A stretch of DNA of 64,000 nucleotides, taken from assembly GCA_007859835.1 (NCBI GenBank), contig SJPJ01000001.1, forward strand, positions 8,364,604 to 8,428,603, read 5' to 3'. The DNA is from Novipirellula herctigrandis. Lineage in GTDB: Bacteria; Planctomycetota; Planctomycetia; Pirellulales; Pirellulaceae. The notes under the pieces were generated by a model. The model did no database searches. It had not been told where the DNA came from and saw only the letters and a list, made by a program, of their open reading frames with translations. A program made the translations under genes and the position numbers. Shown here in pieces: positions 48,291-58,232 of this stretch (position 1 is its first letter; each line of letters starts with the position of its first letter).

Positions 48291-49622
48291 ATGCCAAACC
48301 AACCACAACCCTCCGAAGCTTCTGTTCAACCGCGTCGTGAATTCTTAAAAAGCACCCTAGTAAGCGCCGGGGCGGCAGGCATGGGGGCGTCTGCGGGGTT
48401 ATCCGTTGCTCGTGGTGCCAATGTAGGCGGAAGTGACAAAATCCGTATCGGCATGGTCGGTTGTGGCGGCCGTTGTACAGGTGCCGCTGCCGACGTGATG
48501 ACGGCCGACTCGGCGACACAACTCGTCGCAATGGCGGATCTGTTTGATGAACGAGTCAAGAGTAAGCGTGACTCGTTGAAGGCGAAATTCCCCAACCAAG
48601 TTTCCGTTGATGACGATCATTGTTTCGTTGGCCTCGATGGTTACCAGCATGTGATCGAGAACGTGGATTTGGTGTTGATTGCGTGCGCCGCCAAATTCCA
48701 CCCGATGTACGCTAAGGCTGCGATTGACGCTGGCAAACATGTCTTCCTAGAAAAACCGCATGGCATCGATCCTGCGGGGGTCAAGGTTGTCGAAGAAACC
48801 TGCGAAATAGCGAAACAAAAGAACCTTGGAGTGCTATCGGGTTTACATAGCCGTTATCATCAAAAGTATCGCGAAACGATCGATCGCGTCTTGGATGGCC
48901 AGATTGGTGAAATCGTATCGATTGAAGAAAATTTCTTGCGTGGCCCGTACGGCAACATCGCACGTTCCCAAGAACAGCGTGAACTGGAAATCCAATATGG
49001 CAACCAGTATCGTTTCTCATGGCTCTGTGGCGACGATGTGACACAGTCATTGATCCACAACCTCGACCGAGCCACTTGGGCATTGGGAGGAGCGACTCCA
49101 GTGGATTGTCACGGTTTGGGAGGTCGTTCAGGTCCCGACCATTTGCTTGGCGATGTGTTTGACCACCACAGTGTCGTGTATCGCTATGAAAATGGCGTCC
49201 GGGTATACGCGCTGTGTCGCACCACGTCGGGGTGCTACGGTGAATCGACCAGTACGATCATGGGGAGCAAAGGAATTGCGGTGCCGACACAGGGAATCAT
49301 TCGTGGCAACAATGAATGGAGATACTCCGGACCTGGCGGCAGCCCCTACGTGGCCGAACAAGCCGCCTTTCTAAAGTCCATACGCGCCAGTAATCCGATC
49401 AACAGCGGCGACTATATGGTCAAGAGCAACACGATTGCTGTCATGGGCCAAATGTCTTGCTACAGCGGGAAAGAAGTTCGCTGGGACCAGATCAAGCAAT
49501 CCGATTTCCGCTGGGGACCGCGACCCGAAGACTGCACCTGGGACATGCAACCACCAACCCAACCGGACAGTAACGGCGTTTATCCCGTTTGTGCCCAGCC
49601 TGGAACGACAACGACAATTTAG
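48291..49622 (+). CDS. Tat-exported Gfo/Idh/MocA family oxidoreductase, in the TetR operon
   Basis: 443 residues. Tat signal PRREFLKSTLVSAGAAGMGA (residues 14-33), Rossmann start DKIRIGMVGCGGRCTGAAAD, and VFLEKPHGIDPAGVKVVEE with the conserved EKP motif. GVLSGLHSRYHQKYRETIDR and WLCGDDVTQSLIHNLDRATW belong to the C-terminal sheet. In contrast to the protein at 32637-33875 the EKP triad is intact. It is the last gene of the operon; GAGAG upstream of ATG 48291. Predicted periplasmic glycoside oxidoreductase feeding the isomerase and ThuA partners. Confidence 0.88.
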   Translation: MPNQPQPSEASVQPRREFLKSTLVSAGAAGMGASAGLSVARGANVGGSDKIRIGMVGCGGRCTGAAADVMTADSATQLVAMADLFDERVKSKRDSLKAKFPNQVSVDDDHCFVGLDGYQHVIENVDLVLIACAAKFHPMYAKAAIDAGKHVFLEKPHGIDPAGVKVVEETCEIAKQKNLGVLSGLHSRYHQKYRETIDRVLDGQIGEIVSIEENFLRGPYGNIARSQEQRELEIQYGNQYRFSWLCGDDVTQSLIHNLDRATWALGGATPVDCHGLGGRSGPDHLLGDVFDHHSVVYRYENGVRVYALCRTTSGCYGESTSTIMGSKGIAVPTQGIIRGNNEWRYSGPGGSPYVAEQAAFLKSIRASNPINSGDYMVKSNTIAVMGQMSCYSGKEVRWDQIKQSDFRWGPRPEDCTWDMQPPTQPDSNGVYPVCAQPGTTTTI

Positions 49623-49726
49623 TTATCCCTTCCTTGCGTTTAGAAGAAGTGACGCCAATGGTCATCCGGTTCGGCGTTCCCGCCAGTGACGGTCATCCAT
49701 CCACAGCGGATGCGCTACGCACTCAG

Positions 49727-52666
49727 TCATTTGGCGTTAGCGGGGCCGGTTCCGTCGTCGAGGTCAGGGTCGAACTGCTGCGCGGCGGGGGCCGTGCCAC
49801 CGGGGCTTTCCATTCCCCATAAGGAGTCAGCTTGGTCCCGCGTCAATGTCGCCAACGGAAGCGAAGCCTCGCCAGCCGCGTAGGTCAGCAGCGACTCGCG
49901 AAGCTGGAGCGTGACAGGATCAGCATTATCAAGCGGAATCGCAGAGACCAGCAAGCGACCGTGGCCGACTCGGCACTCAAACAACACACCGAGCCGCCAG
50001 TTGCGATTCCAATCATCGATTGCCGAAACGATCGGTTGCAAGTCCTGTGGCATGGAGGTCAGATTAACCGAGCGCACGCCGTCGACGATGGAGGTCCATT
50101 GCCAATCACAGTGCTTGTCAGTGGGGAAGTTTGCGAGCGCCGGGTGCTCAGAATCGCAAAGCAGCCCCAACATCGCGTCGAAGCGGGGCTCTGGACGACG
50201 CGGCGGCCGTACCGTCATCTGAATGTTCCAAAATACCGGCGTCTTCTTCATTGGCGGCGAGCGAGTGGGGTCAAGGTCTTTCGGCCCAGGCACGAACAAC
50301 ACTGTTCCACCGTCCTCTAAACGCTCGGTGGCCTCCTGCCAATCTTGAGCCACTAGTACTCCCGCTGGCGTAGGTGCGGAGGACTCCTTGGGGTAGAGCC
50401 AGAAATTCCAGTCATTCTCAATCTCACCACCCTCCAGCCCAACGACTAGTTTGTAGGCACGTGGCGCAGGTAGCGAATGGAGCACTGTGTTCACTTTGCC
50501 GAGTGGAATATCTTTTCCAATTGGGACGTCGCACGTATCCCAAACGCCGTTGCGAACCGTCGTGCCATCAGCGTTTACGATTTTCCAGTACGGCTTCGCG
50601 CTAACCAGGGGCCGCGCGCCGAAATGATAAATCGCCACCTCTGCATCGAGAGTATCGCTAGTCGTAAACGTCCGCTGGCGCAAACGGGCAAGGGGCACGG
50701 TCGGACTGTGAAACCGTCGAAACTCCTCGCCGCTCACATAACTCTTCGGGTCCCAAAAAGCATCGAGCACGCCGATTAGCGCAGTCCCTTGGCCAAGATA
50801 GTCGCGGATGTCCAGCATCTGGTGCCCGGCCAGACCTGGCGTGCGCAGATTCGCTTCCAACTCTTCTTTGTAGCATGCAAGTTGGAACTTCCCAGAAGCC
50901 CAGGCGAGTTGGTCATTGATATCCGCCACCCCGTTGCGCTCGGCGATGTAGCGGAAGATGTGGTAGTTCGATGGACGCAGATACCCCGTAAATTTTTCGA
51001 TAACATCAAAGTCCGGATACGCGCACCATTGGCCGATTTCATGCGCAAGCACCGGAATCTCTATGCCCTCGAGCGCGGTACGGTGGTCGTTCCCAAACCA
51101 TCCGGTCGTGTTGCGAAGTTCACCGCGGCCATACCGAACCAAGCCGGCGAATTGGGCTCCACCGGTGACCTGTTCGGGTCGATTCCATCCTGTGCCTGCC
51201 GCGTAAAGCCGACGTGGGTCACGCTCGTACCACCGTTTCGCCCACTGCGGCGTTACTTCCGTGTAGCGTCCGGACGGCTCGTTTGAGGGCGAGAACAGTA
51301 CAAACGACGGATGGTTCCCGTAAGCTCGTAGCAATAGTTCCGTTTCCTCTTCAAGATAGCTGGTGAAGACGCCGTCGGTATAGAACGGTGACCACAAACC
51401 GCACTCCGCTTGGAGGTAAAAGCCGAGTTCATCCGCTGCGGTGAAAGCAGCCTCAGGTGGGCAGCACGAATGGAAGCGGATGCCGTTGAGTCCGAATTCT
51501 TGACAACGTCGAATGATCCGCTGCCACGATTCCACATCCGTTGCAGGATAGCCGGTCAGAGGAAAATCGTTGCCGAAGTGCGTCGTACGAAAGTTCACCA
51601 CGCGGCCGTTGATCAGCGGTTCTTTGCCGCGCCAAGTGATTTCTCGCAGTCCGAACGTGACTTCCTGTGAATGCTCTCCGAGTGGCGACTGTAACACTGC
51701 GCGAAGCCGATGCAACTGAGGATTGAACTCGTCCCATGTCGCGGCATCCTCGCCCAGCGGAACCACGACCTCGGCCTCACCACCGCCAACTTGCCAGACG
51801 ACTTCCGTTTCCACTCCACCCACGATCAGTTGCCCACGGCCCGTTTCGCCGGTGATATTACCGACCTTTACCTTCATCCGCACCGACTTGTCCGCGACGT
51901 TGGGAAACGCTTGCACATCCGACAGCCAAACCTGTGGCGTGCAACGCAACTCGATCTTTCCGGCGACTCCGTTCCAGGTTGATCCGAGAGCGTCCGACAC
52001 TGCGTGGGCATCGGGCATATGACCGTTGTTGCCCTTGGGGTCGCTGACGATCATTCGGTTGTCGAGCCGTATTGTTAGCCGATGATGGCCAGGTTCAAGC
52101 ACGCCAAAATCGAACTCATGCGGTGCAACCAAACTGCGCATTGAACCGACCTGATGCTCGTCGATCCAAACGGTCGACTCCCAACGTGGTCGTTCGAGAA
52201 CCAGTTGAGTACGACGATTGTTCCATTCGGCTGGAATCTCGATATCACGCTGGTACCAAGCCGCTCCAAGAAAATGCCGCGGAGGCTGTGATAGAAAGGG
52301 AACTTCGACGCGTCCAGGTTGCGAAAACGCGCTCCTAAGTTCCTCAGGTTGAAGCTTCCACCATTCACCGCCAAGGCCGAGCACCCAAGGCGTATCGGCG
52401 CTGATTTCATCTCCGAAGCCTTGGGCCTGAAGAACTCCAGGCAGCTCAATTCGATCCCTCAAATCATCCGTGAACCACTTTTCTCGGAGCCCAATGTCTT
52501 CGCGATCAAGCGCAAACCGCCAGGTGCCCTCAAGGTGCAATCGCTCGGAAACGCCGTCCGTTGCATACGCGGTCAGCGACAGCGAGGACCAGCCAAGAGC
52601 AAAGATTGCCAACGATCTAGCAACGAACCTAGCGGACGTGACAAAGTGCATTGCAAAACGGATCAC
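49727..52666 (-). CDS. Secreted glycoside hydrolase family 2 enzyme
   Basis: 979 residues with signal peptide (SLAIFALGWSSLSLTAYA). Sugar-binding domain with HLEGTWRFALDREDIG and AAWYQRDIEIPAEWNN, Ig-like middle domain, then the TIM barrel: NFRTTHFGNDFPLTGYPATD, LNGIRFHSCCPPEAAFTAAD. Acid/base is Glu463 in FSPSNEPSGRY; nucleophile is Glu543 in VLAHEIGQWCAYPDF. The pair is 80 residues apart, normal for GH2. Beta-galactosidase-, glucuronidase- or mannosidase-type specificity cannot be told apart. A long C-terminal extension (from about residue 690) is of unknown use. GTG at 52664-52666 or ATG at 52649-52651 is the start. Confidence 0.85.
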   Translation of the reverse strand: MIRFAMHFVTSARFVARSLAIFALGWSSLSLTAYATDGVSERLHLEGTWRFALDREDIGLREKWFTDDLRDRIELPGVLQAQGFGDEISADTPWVLGLGGEWWKLQPEELRSAFSQPGRVEVPFLSQPPRHFLGAAWYQRDIEIPAEWNNRRTQLVLERPRWESTVWIDEHQVGSMRSLVAPHEFDFGVLEPGHHRLTIRLDNRMIVSDPKGNNGHMPDAHAVSDALGSTWNGVAGKIELRCTPQVWLSDVQAFPNVADKSVRMKVKVGNITGETGRGQLIVGGVETEVVWQVGGGEAEVVVPLGEDAATWDEFNPQLHRLRAVLQSPLGEHSQEVTFGLREITWRGKEPLINGRVVNFRTTHFGNDFPLTGYPATDVESWQRIIRRCQEFGLNGIRFHSCCPPEAAFTAADELGFYLQAECGLWSPFYTDGVFTSYLEEETELLLRAYGNHPSFVLFSPSNEPSGRYTEVTPQWAKRWYERDPRRLYAAGTGWNRPEQVTGGAQFAGLVRYGRGELRNTTGWFGNDHRTALEGIEIPVLAHEIGQWCAYPDFDVIEKFTGYLRPSNYHIFRYIAERNGVADINDQLAWASGKFQLACYKEELEANLRTPGLAGHQMLDIRDYLGQGTALIGVLDAFWDPKSYVSGEEFRRFHSPTVPLARLRQRTFTTSDTLDAEVAIYHFGARPLVSAKPYWKIVNADGTTVRNGVWDTCDVPIGKDIPLGKVNTVLHSLPAPRAYKLVVGLEGGEIENDWNFWLYPKESSAPTPAGVLVAQDWQEATERLEDGGTVLFVPGPKDLDPTRSPPMKKTPVFWNIQMTVRPPRRPEPRFDAMLGLLCDSEHPALANFPTDKHCDWQWTSIVDGVRSVNLTSMPQDLQPIVSAIDDWNRNWRLGVLFECRVGHGRLLVSAIPLDNADPVTLQLRESLLTYAAGEASLPLATLTRDQADSLWGMESPGGTAPAAQQFDPDLDDGTGPANAK

Positions 52667-52821
52667 GTGGTTACCAACCTTGACAGTTATGGATTTTTAT
52701 TGCTTGTGGTAAGACACAATGCTCACCTGCGAATTCCTACGCTGGCGAACTGCGAATTTGCCGCAGTCTACCAAAACCGAATTTGCGCGACAAATTTAGG
52801 GCTTCCCAAACGTTCAATGTG

Positions 52822-54075
52822 TCAGCGACAAAAACTGACATCGGCGATCGTGTCTAATATCGAATCAAAGGTCGCATTGGCAACATAGAATCCGTCGATG
52901 TCGCCTTGTTCCATCCAGGGAAAGACATCGTCAACCAACTCCGTCGTCGCAACAACAATCCGGCAGTCTTCAAGCCCCACTTTCCTTAACTCTTGGCGAA
53001 CGATATTCGCCCGTTTTTGGCCCGCATCAACATCGGTTCCGTCTGCGACTTCAATGGCGAACGTCATATTCTCAGGATTGGCACCTACGTCCTTCTTCGC
53101 CAACGGCGACAGGTAGGCACTAATATCCTCAGACGCATTGATTCGCAATATTGCGTGATGACGTTGCTTTAGGATACTTGCAAGCCCTGTTAACGAGTCC
53201 AGTTCCACCCACGCGATTTTACCCTCGGGCCATTCTTGGAACGCACCTGCTTTTGGAACAGACGTCGTTCCGGCAAAAGCAGCCTCTTCATTAAGCAATC
53301 CTGTGCGATTCGCGATGACATCGACATACTCGGGCACGACCAACATGACCGTGTCCACATACCATTCATTGTCGAGTTGCATTTCTAGCCCATAAGCATT
53401 GTCGTAGACAATTTGCCCAGGATCATCGCTCGTCTCAACGCCAGCGATGGAAAATACCACCAGCGGTCGACGTGCTGCTGGCATGCCTGTCATCCCAAAC
53501 ACCTTTCCGAACAACGCTCGAGGTCGTAATGAAATAGATGTTTCCAGCAGCTTTTTGCCATCTCGGTACCAAACAGCTTGTCCGCTGCTGAACCCGATCA
53601 AGAGTTCATCAACGACTCCTTCGTGTTCACTCTGTATTCCAAACTCTGGATTCAATTGACTGTCATACATTGCGTCAACGTCAAGGGCGGATCGCAAAGA
53701 ACCAACCAATTGCTCTCGCAACGATTGATCGTCAACCTCGACCTTACTTGACACCGGATAGCCATGAATCTTCTCAGCTGGTTTTGCAACGGATGAATCG
53801 GCAAAAGAAATCAGGGTGAACCCCTCGCTATTCTCAATGACCTCGAGAATCGTCGATGACTCATTGCTCCCTGCGATAGCCTCCGCCTGGACGGTTAGCT
53901 CATTTTGTTGAGTAGGCGTAGCCTGAACGGTCGACGAACTTTTCGGTTCAACGTCGCCGTCGGATTCCTCACCGCCCTTACAACCACACACAGCGGAAAC
54001 AACAATTCCGGTGCAAATGGTAGCTGTCAGTCTAAGGAGAGAAGAATTTCTGGACTGAGGAAGACAAAGTCGCAT
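52822..54075 (-). CDS. Lipoprotein of unknown function
   Basis: 417 residues. The N-terminus TICTGIVVSAVCGCKGGEES has a lipobox-type cysteine, followed by a Ser/Thr/Gln-rich linker. The body contains SLREQLVGSLRSALDVDAMY, YDNAYGLEMQLDNEWYVDTV and IVRQELRKVGLEDCRIVVAT. I do not recognise the family. It lies downstream of the divergent region and before the GH2 gene on the same strand, 155 bases apart. Conserved secreted proteins of this form are common in the phylum. Confidence 0.75.
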   Translation of the reverse strand: MRLCLPQSRNSSLLRLTATICTGIVVSAVCGCKGGEESDGDVEPKSSSTVQATPTQQNELTVQAEAIAGSNESSTILEVIENSEGFTLISFADSSVAKPAEKIHGYPVSSKVEVDDQSLREQLVGSLRSALDVDAMYDSQLNPEFGIQSEHEGVVDELLIGFSSGQAVWYRDGKKLLETSISLRPRALFGKVFGMTGMPAARRPLVVFSIAGVETSDDPGQIVYDNAYGLEMQLDNEWYVDTVMLVVPEYVDVIANRTGLLNEEAAFAGTTSVPKAGAFQEWPEGKIAWVELDSLTGLASILKQRHHAILRINASEDISAYLSPLAKKDVGANPENMTFAIEVADGTDVDAGQKRANIVRQELRKVGLEDCRIVVATTELVDDVFPWMEQGDIDGFYVANATFDSILDTIADVSFCR

Positions 54076-54573
54076 GTATGGAACCTCTCGTCGAACAAAA
54101 AATGGTTTTCAGATAAGCCACAGTTATTTCGATTTGTCGCGGTCGAAATAGCCATGTGAGTATACCCCCTGCGAGTGTGTCATGGGGGGGAGTAAGAGCA
54201 AGCGAATCTTGGTGACCACACAGTGCTAACAATTAACGAATTTGGTCATGTGCTCATTCTGCGACATCGTGTCCGCAGGTTTGGCGCGCAAAGTGGCGTG
54301 GGCACGGTTATACTTTGTCACCATCGCTAAAACGCACTGCATTGTGAGCTGCCATGCGACTGTTGCTAGTTGCAATAGATTCGTTCACGGTAAACAGGTC
54401 GTGAAGCTGACGCATCATCGACAATCCTGCTAACCAATTGAGCGGCTAGTTGACTCGGGCAATTGACGCGGGCAATTTGAATCGAAACACTCGCCTATCC
54501 GAGACCACCCGCCCAACGAAAAGGCAAACGAGTCTTTTACATCAACAACCTTTCCCTCTTGAAGAGAATAACT
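54076..54573. other. Divergent promoter region with a 13-bp tandem repeat
   Basis: Separates the minus-strand lipoprotein from the plus-strand GH106-like gene. TTGACTCGGGCAA (54450-54462) is followed directly by TTGACGCGGGCAA (54463-54475), a 13-base tandem repeat with one difference, 99 bases before the start; it may contain a -35 box or a regulator site. A C5/G6 inverted repeat sits at about 54164-54193. No gene is supported. Confidence 0.55.
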
Positions 54574-57500
54574 TTGATTACACGACCTAGACTTCGATCG
54601 CTTGTTTTTTTTCCCCTGGTGATGGTCTTTGCCTATTTCACCGCGGCTGTTGGTCACGCTGAAGACAATTTCGCAGAGGTGGAACGCCACTTTCGCGAAC
54701 TGCCGATGGAAGCAAGGTATTTGACTGGCCCTCTTTATTGGCTGCACGGGGACGAGAGTAAGGCAACGCTAGAACACTACGTTGAAAAGATCGCCGAAGG
54801 TGGAAATGGATGTTTCACCGCTGAATCGCGGCCGCACAATGATTGGCTTGGCGAAGGTTGGTACCGCGACCTGGAAATTTGTTTGGATGCCGCTAAGCGT
54901 GCCAAGCTGAAGATGTGGATTTTTGACGAAGAGTGGTGGCCTAGCCAAATGGTTGGCGGTCACGTTCCACCAGAGTATGGCAGCAAGTACTTGGAGTCGG
55001 AACAGAAAACCGTCACGGGCCCTCAGCACTACGAGATTGACGAAGTGGGTGGACCACACTTTGTTGCCGTCGTTGCCGGTCAGGCGGATTCAAAAGGAAG
55101 GATCGATGACGCGACCTTGATCGACTTGGAACCGAGTCTCGACGGTGACCGGCTTGTCTGGGACGTGCCTGCGGGGCGTTGGAGCATTATGACCTTTCGC
55201 TGGCGATATGCTGGCGCCCAAGGGCACCAGAGGCAATGGATATCGGTCGACGGTGCCAGCAAGGATTGCGTGGATTGGTTTCTGAAAACCGTCTATCAAC
55301 CGCACTTTGATCGATTTGGCGACGACTTTGGCAACACCATTGCAGGGTATTTCTACGACGAGCCGGAAACCCAAGGTGACTGGGGCACAGAGGTGATTCC
55401 TGAAATTCAGCGGCGCGGCGTCGACTGGAAAGCAGTCCTTGTGGCCAAACAATTTCAATTGCAGGATCCAGAGCAACAAACGGCTGCTGCTTATCAGTAC
55501 CAAGACGCGTTCGCCGAAGCGTGGGGACGCACGATGTACGGCGGCATCAGCGATTGGTGCCGCGAGCACCAAGTGAAATCAATCGGTCATTTCATGGAGC
55601 ACGGTGAGCTGTACCTGCGTCCCACCTTCTGTGCTGGCAATATGTTCCAGCTACAAAAATATACTGACATGGGTGGTATCGATTTGGTGCTTCACCAGAT
55701 GTATCCAGGCGAGCGTCCCTTGCATGTGTACCAAACGCCAAAGCTCGCCAGTTCGATCTCGCATGCCTATGGCAAGAAAGATGACTTGGCGATGTGCGAG
55801 ATCTACGGCGGTTACGATCAGACAGTCACTTATCCACAGATGAAATGGTTAGCCGACCAGCATCAGGTTCGTGGTGTTAACTTCATGGTCCCGCACTCCT
55901 TCAATCCCCGTGCACCCTATGATCATGATTGCCCCCCCTATTTCTACAACAATGGCAACGAGCCACGTTGGCCGTTGTACCGCGTGTGGGCCGACTATAC
56001 CAACCGGCTCAGCACGATGTTGTCCGGCGGGCACCATGTTTGTCCGGTCGCGCTACTGTACTTGGGAAACAGTTTTCATGCTGGAAAATCGATCACACCC
56101 GAGAACATGACGTCGGCGCTGCAGGACGCGCTATTTGATTGTGATTGGATGCCGTACGATGCTTTCGAAAACGACACTCAGATTGCCGATGCAAACTTAC
56201 TGCTGCATGATGAACGCTATCGGGTCCTGGTTCTTCCGGCTGCCGAGGTACTGCCTTACGAAACACTGGCCAAAGCAAAGGAATTCTGTCAGTCAGGTGG
56301 CGTCGTCGTCGCTTACGGAATACTGCCGACAGCTTCGGCCACTTTGAACAAGGATGCGTCCGACATCACCCAGTTGCGTGAAGCAATTTTTGGCCAAGTC
56401 GAAAAACCTGGGCTGGATGCTTGCCAAGTCAATGCCAATGGTGGTCGATCGTACTTTCTACCCGAGCAACCGACCACCGAGCAGATTCAACAAGTGCTAG
56501 CCGTTGATGCTGGCATCCATCCGACCTTAGAAGTACTCGATGGACAAACGGATGATTGGCTACATGTATTGCATCGCGTGAAAGCCGGTCGCGATGTGTT
56601 CTTCGTTGCCAATCAGCAACACGAAGGTTCCACCAAGACATTTCGGCTTCGCATACGAGCCGGTGGCGTGCCGGAGGCGTGGGATGCGATGCGCAACGCC
56701 GTTAACTCGGTGCCGTTCAAGCGTATCGATGACGACGTGGTAGAACTGAATTTGACGTTGGAGCCACTCGAGAGTGTGTTGTTGGTTTTTTCGCCCGAAG
56801 CACGCGATCTTCCTGTCAGAATCACACCAGCGGACAAGCCGGTTCAAACCCCTCTGGCTGTCACCCGAGTTGCAACGCCAGTTGAAAAGATCATTCCAAG
56901 CCAACCTGTCGTCGAAGAAGCGGATCGCTCACTGTTGATCAAAAGCCATTGGGTATGGTACCCCGAAGCGAATGCCCAGGAAGCAGCAAATCCAGGTACT
57001 CGATATTTCCGAAACGAACTCACCTTGCCCATCGACGCAGAGGTCATTGATGCCAAAATGTGCCTTACTGCAGACAATTCCTGGGTGCTCTTCGCGAACG
57101 GCCACGAGGTTGGAAAGGGTGACAATTGGCGAAGGTCGACTTCGCTTAACCTGACGAAGTCATTTCACGCTGGCCGCAATATTTTGGCGATTGCCGCAAC
57201 GAACGGTACCGACTCGCCCAGCCCGGCTGGGTTGATTGGTTGTTGTCGAATCACGCTTGCAGACGGCCAAGTCATGATCGTTCGAATCGACGAAACGTGG
57301 AAAGCCGAGTTGCGTCATGTAGACGGCTGGAATGGTGTCGATTTTGATGATCGAGCATGGGACACCGCAAAGACCTTATTGCCGTACGGCGGACAACCTT
57401 GGGGACAGTTGGGTGATGCAGAGACGCCAACGATTTCCCCGGTCCAATCCGATCCGTTTGTTGGACGGGTGACGGTTCCCAACGCCTGGCTAGATCGAGG

Positions 57501-57699
57501 CCTGAGGATTGTCTTGGAGGCGGACTCCATTGTTCCCGAAGCGGCCGCGGCGATTACCGTTAACGGTCAAAAGGCGGGCGGATTCATTGGTGCTCCCCTG
57601 CGTGTGGATGTTTCGGCGTACCTAAAAGCTGGCGAGAACACAATCGAAATTGATCCGCTCGCACCCGCAGGCGTTCGTCTAGCACCCTTTTCGCAGTGA
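54574..57699 (+). CDS. Secreted GH106-like glycoside hydrolase (alpha-L-rhamnosidase family relative)
   Basis: 1041 residues from TTG 54574, chosen for GAAGAGA six bases upstream; TTG 54559 is an alternative. Signal peptide LRSLVFFPLVMVFAYFTAAV. The start of the catalytic part, VERHFRELPMEARYLTGPLY and AEGGNGCFTAESRPHNDWLG, with WIFDEEWWPSQMVGG and YFYDEPETQGDWGTEVIPE (Glu263 among acid candidates), matches GH106 proteins. GVNFMVPHSFNPRAPYDHDC follows. The C-terminal 250 residues are beta-sandwich modules with TADNSWVLFANGHEVGKGDN and DETWKAELRHVDGWNGVDFD typical of such enzymes. Rhamnosidase activity is inferred; relatives are diverse. Confidence 0.8.
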   Translation: MITRPRLRSLVFFPLVMVFAYFTAAVGHAEDNFAEVERHFRELPMEARYLTGPLYWLHGDESKATLEHYVEKIAEGGNGCFTAESRPHNDWLGEGWYRDLEICLDAAKRAKLKMWIFDEEWWPSQMVGGHVPPEYGSKYLESEQKTVTGPQHYEIDEVGGPHFVAVVAGQADSKGRIDDATLIDLEPSLDGDRLVWDVPAGRWSIMTFRWRYAGAQGHQRQWISVDGASKDCVDWFLKTVYQPHFDRFGDDFGNTIAGYFYDEPETQGDWGTEVIPEIQRRGVDWKAVLVAKQFQLQDPEQQTAAAYQYQDAFAEAWGRTMYGGISDWCREHQVKSIGHFMEHGELYLRPTFCAGNMFQLQKYTDMGGIDLVLHQMYPGERPLHVYQTPKLASSISHAYGKKDDLAMCEIYGGYDQTVTYPQMKWLADQHQVRGVNFMVPHSFNPRAPYDHDCPPYFYNNGNEPRWPLYRVWADYTNRLSTMLSGGHHVCPVALLYLGNSFHAGKSITPENMTSALQDALFDCDWMPYDAFENDTQIADANLLLHDERYRVLVLPAAEVLPYETLAKAKEFCQSGGVVVAYGILPTASATLNKDASDITQLREAIFGQVEKPGLDACQVNANGGRSYFLPEQPTTEQIQQVLAVDAGIHPTLEVLDGQTDDWLHVLHRVKAGRDVFFVANQQHEGSTKTFRLRIRAGGVPEAWDAMRNAVNSVPFKRIDDDVVELNLTLEPLESVLLVFSPEARDLPVRITPADKPVQTPLAVTRVATPVEKIIPSQPVVEEADRSLLIKSHWVWYPEANAQEAANPGTRYFRNELTLPIDAEVIDAKMCLTADNSWVLFANGHEVGKGDNWRRSTSLNLTKSFHAGRNILAIAATNGTDSPSPAGLIGCCRITLADGQVMIVRIDETWKAELRHVDGWNGVDFDDRAWDTAKTLLPYGGQPWGQLGDAETPTISPVQSDPFVGRVTVPNAWLDRGLRIVLEADSIVPEAAAAITVNGQKAGGFIGAPLRVDVSAYLKAGENTIEIDPLAPAGVRLAPFSQ

Positions 57700-57715
57700 T
57701 GCGTCTAGATCGATG

Positions 57716-57765
57716 CCGCAGAACACAGCCGAACCAAGCCACTGTGTCCATTCGGCGTTCTGCGG
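57716..57765 (+). terminator. Long hairpin after the GH106-like gene
   Basis: CCGCAGAAC and GTTCTGCGG (9 pairs) enclose CCGAA and TTCGG (5 pairs) with small internal bulges. There is no T-run after it, so it is a hairpin terminator of the weaker type or a 3'-end stabiliser. Confidence 0.5.
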
Positions 57766-57971
57766 GGCAGCTGCATCGGAGCCCTATTCATTCTAGAAGG
57801 GCTTTTGAGATTCGCCGTCCACAGTGCGTTTTCATGTTTCAAGACAAGGACACCTGAGACATCTTGCCTACAAGACCGTCGGTGTGTCTGACTAATACCT
57901 CTGTCGCGAAAGCTGGGTAAGACTCATGATATAGGGAAAGTTCAGTTCTCTTTTTGTGAGGTACCGGTTCG

Positions 57972-58232
57972 ATGGAAAGTTCAAAAATTGATCGCGATGC
58001 TTTGAAAGCGAAGTTGCAGGTGGAGTTTGAAGCAACGCTCAACGCAGTCGCCGATTCCGTTGACAATGCGCGCGATGGCGTTTGGATCGAAGACAGCGAA
58101 GGCATCAGTCGTCAAGTACTTGATCGCTTCAGACAACAGGTTTACGAAGCAACCATGCAAGCGAAAATCGATGCGGCGGAAGCCGCTTTTTCCCCCTCCG
58201 AAGAGCACGACGGGAGTTCGCGCTCGGAATAA
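57972..58232 (+). CDS. ISKra4 transposase, N-terminal frame (ORF A)
   Basis: 86 residues, MESSKIDRDALKAKLQVEFE, ending shortly after FSPSEEHDGSSRSE. It is the N-terminal part of the ISKra4 transposase. At 58187-58196 the DNA has five T then five C followed by T; reading F-S-P-S, the ribosome can slip +1 at TTT_T or CCC_T to enter the long downstream frame, which continues PKSTTGVRARNKG. Such a CCC_T slippery site agrees with known +1 frameshift sequences. It would be expressed as a full transposase only by this slip. Confidence 0.75.
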   Translation: MESSKIDRDALKAKLQVEFEATLNAVADSVDNARDGVWIEDSEGISRQVLDRFRQQVYEATMQAKIDAAEAAFSPSEEHDGSSRSE

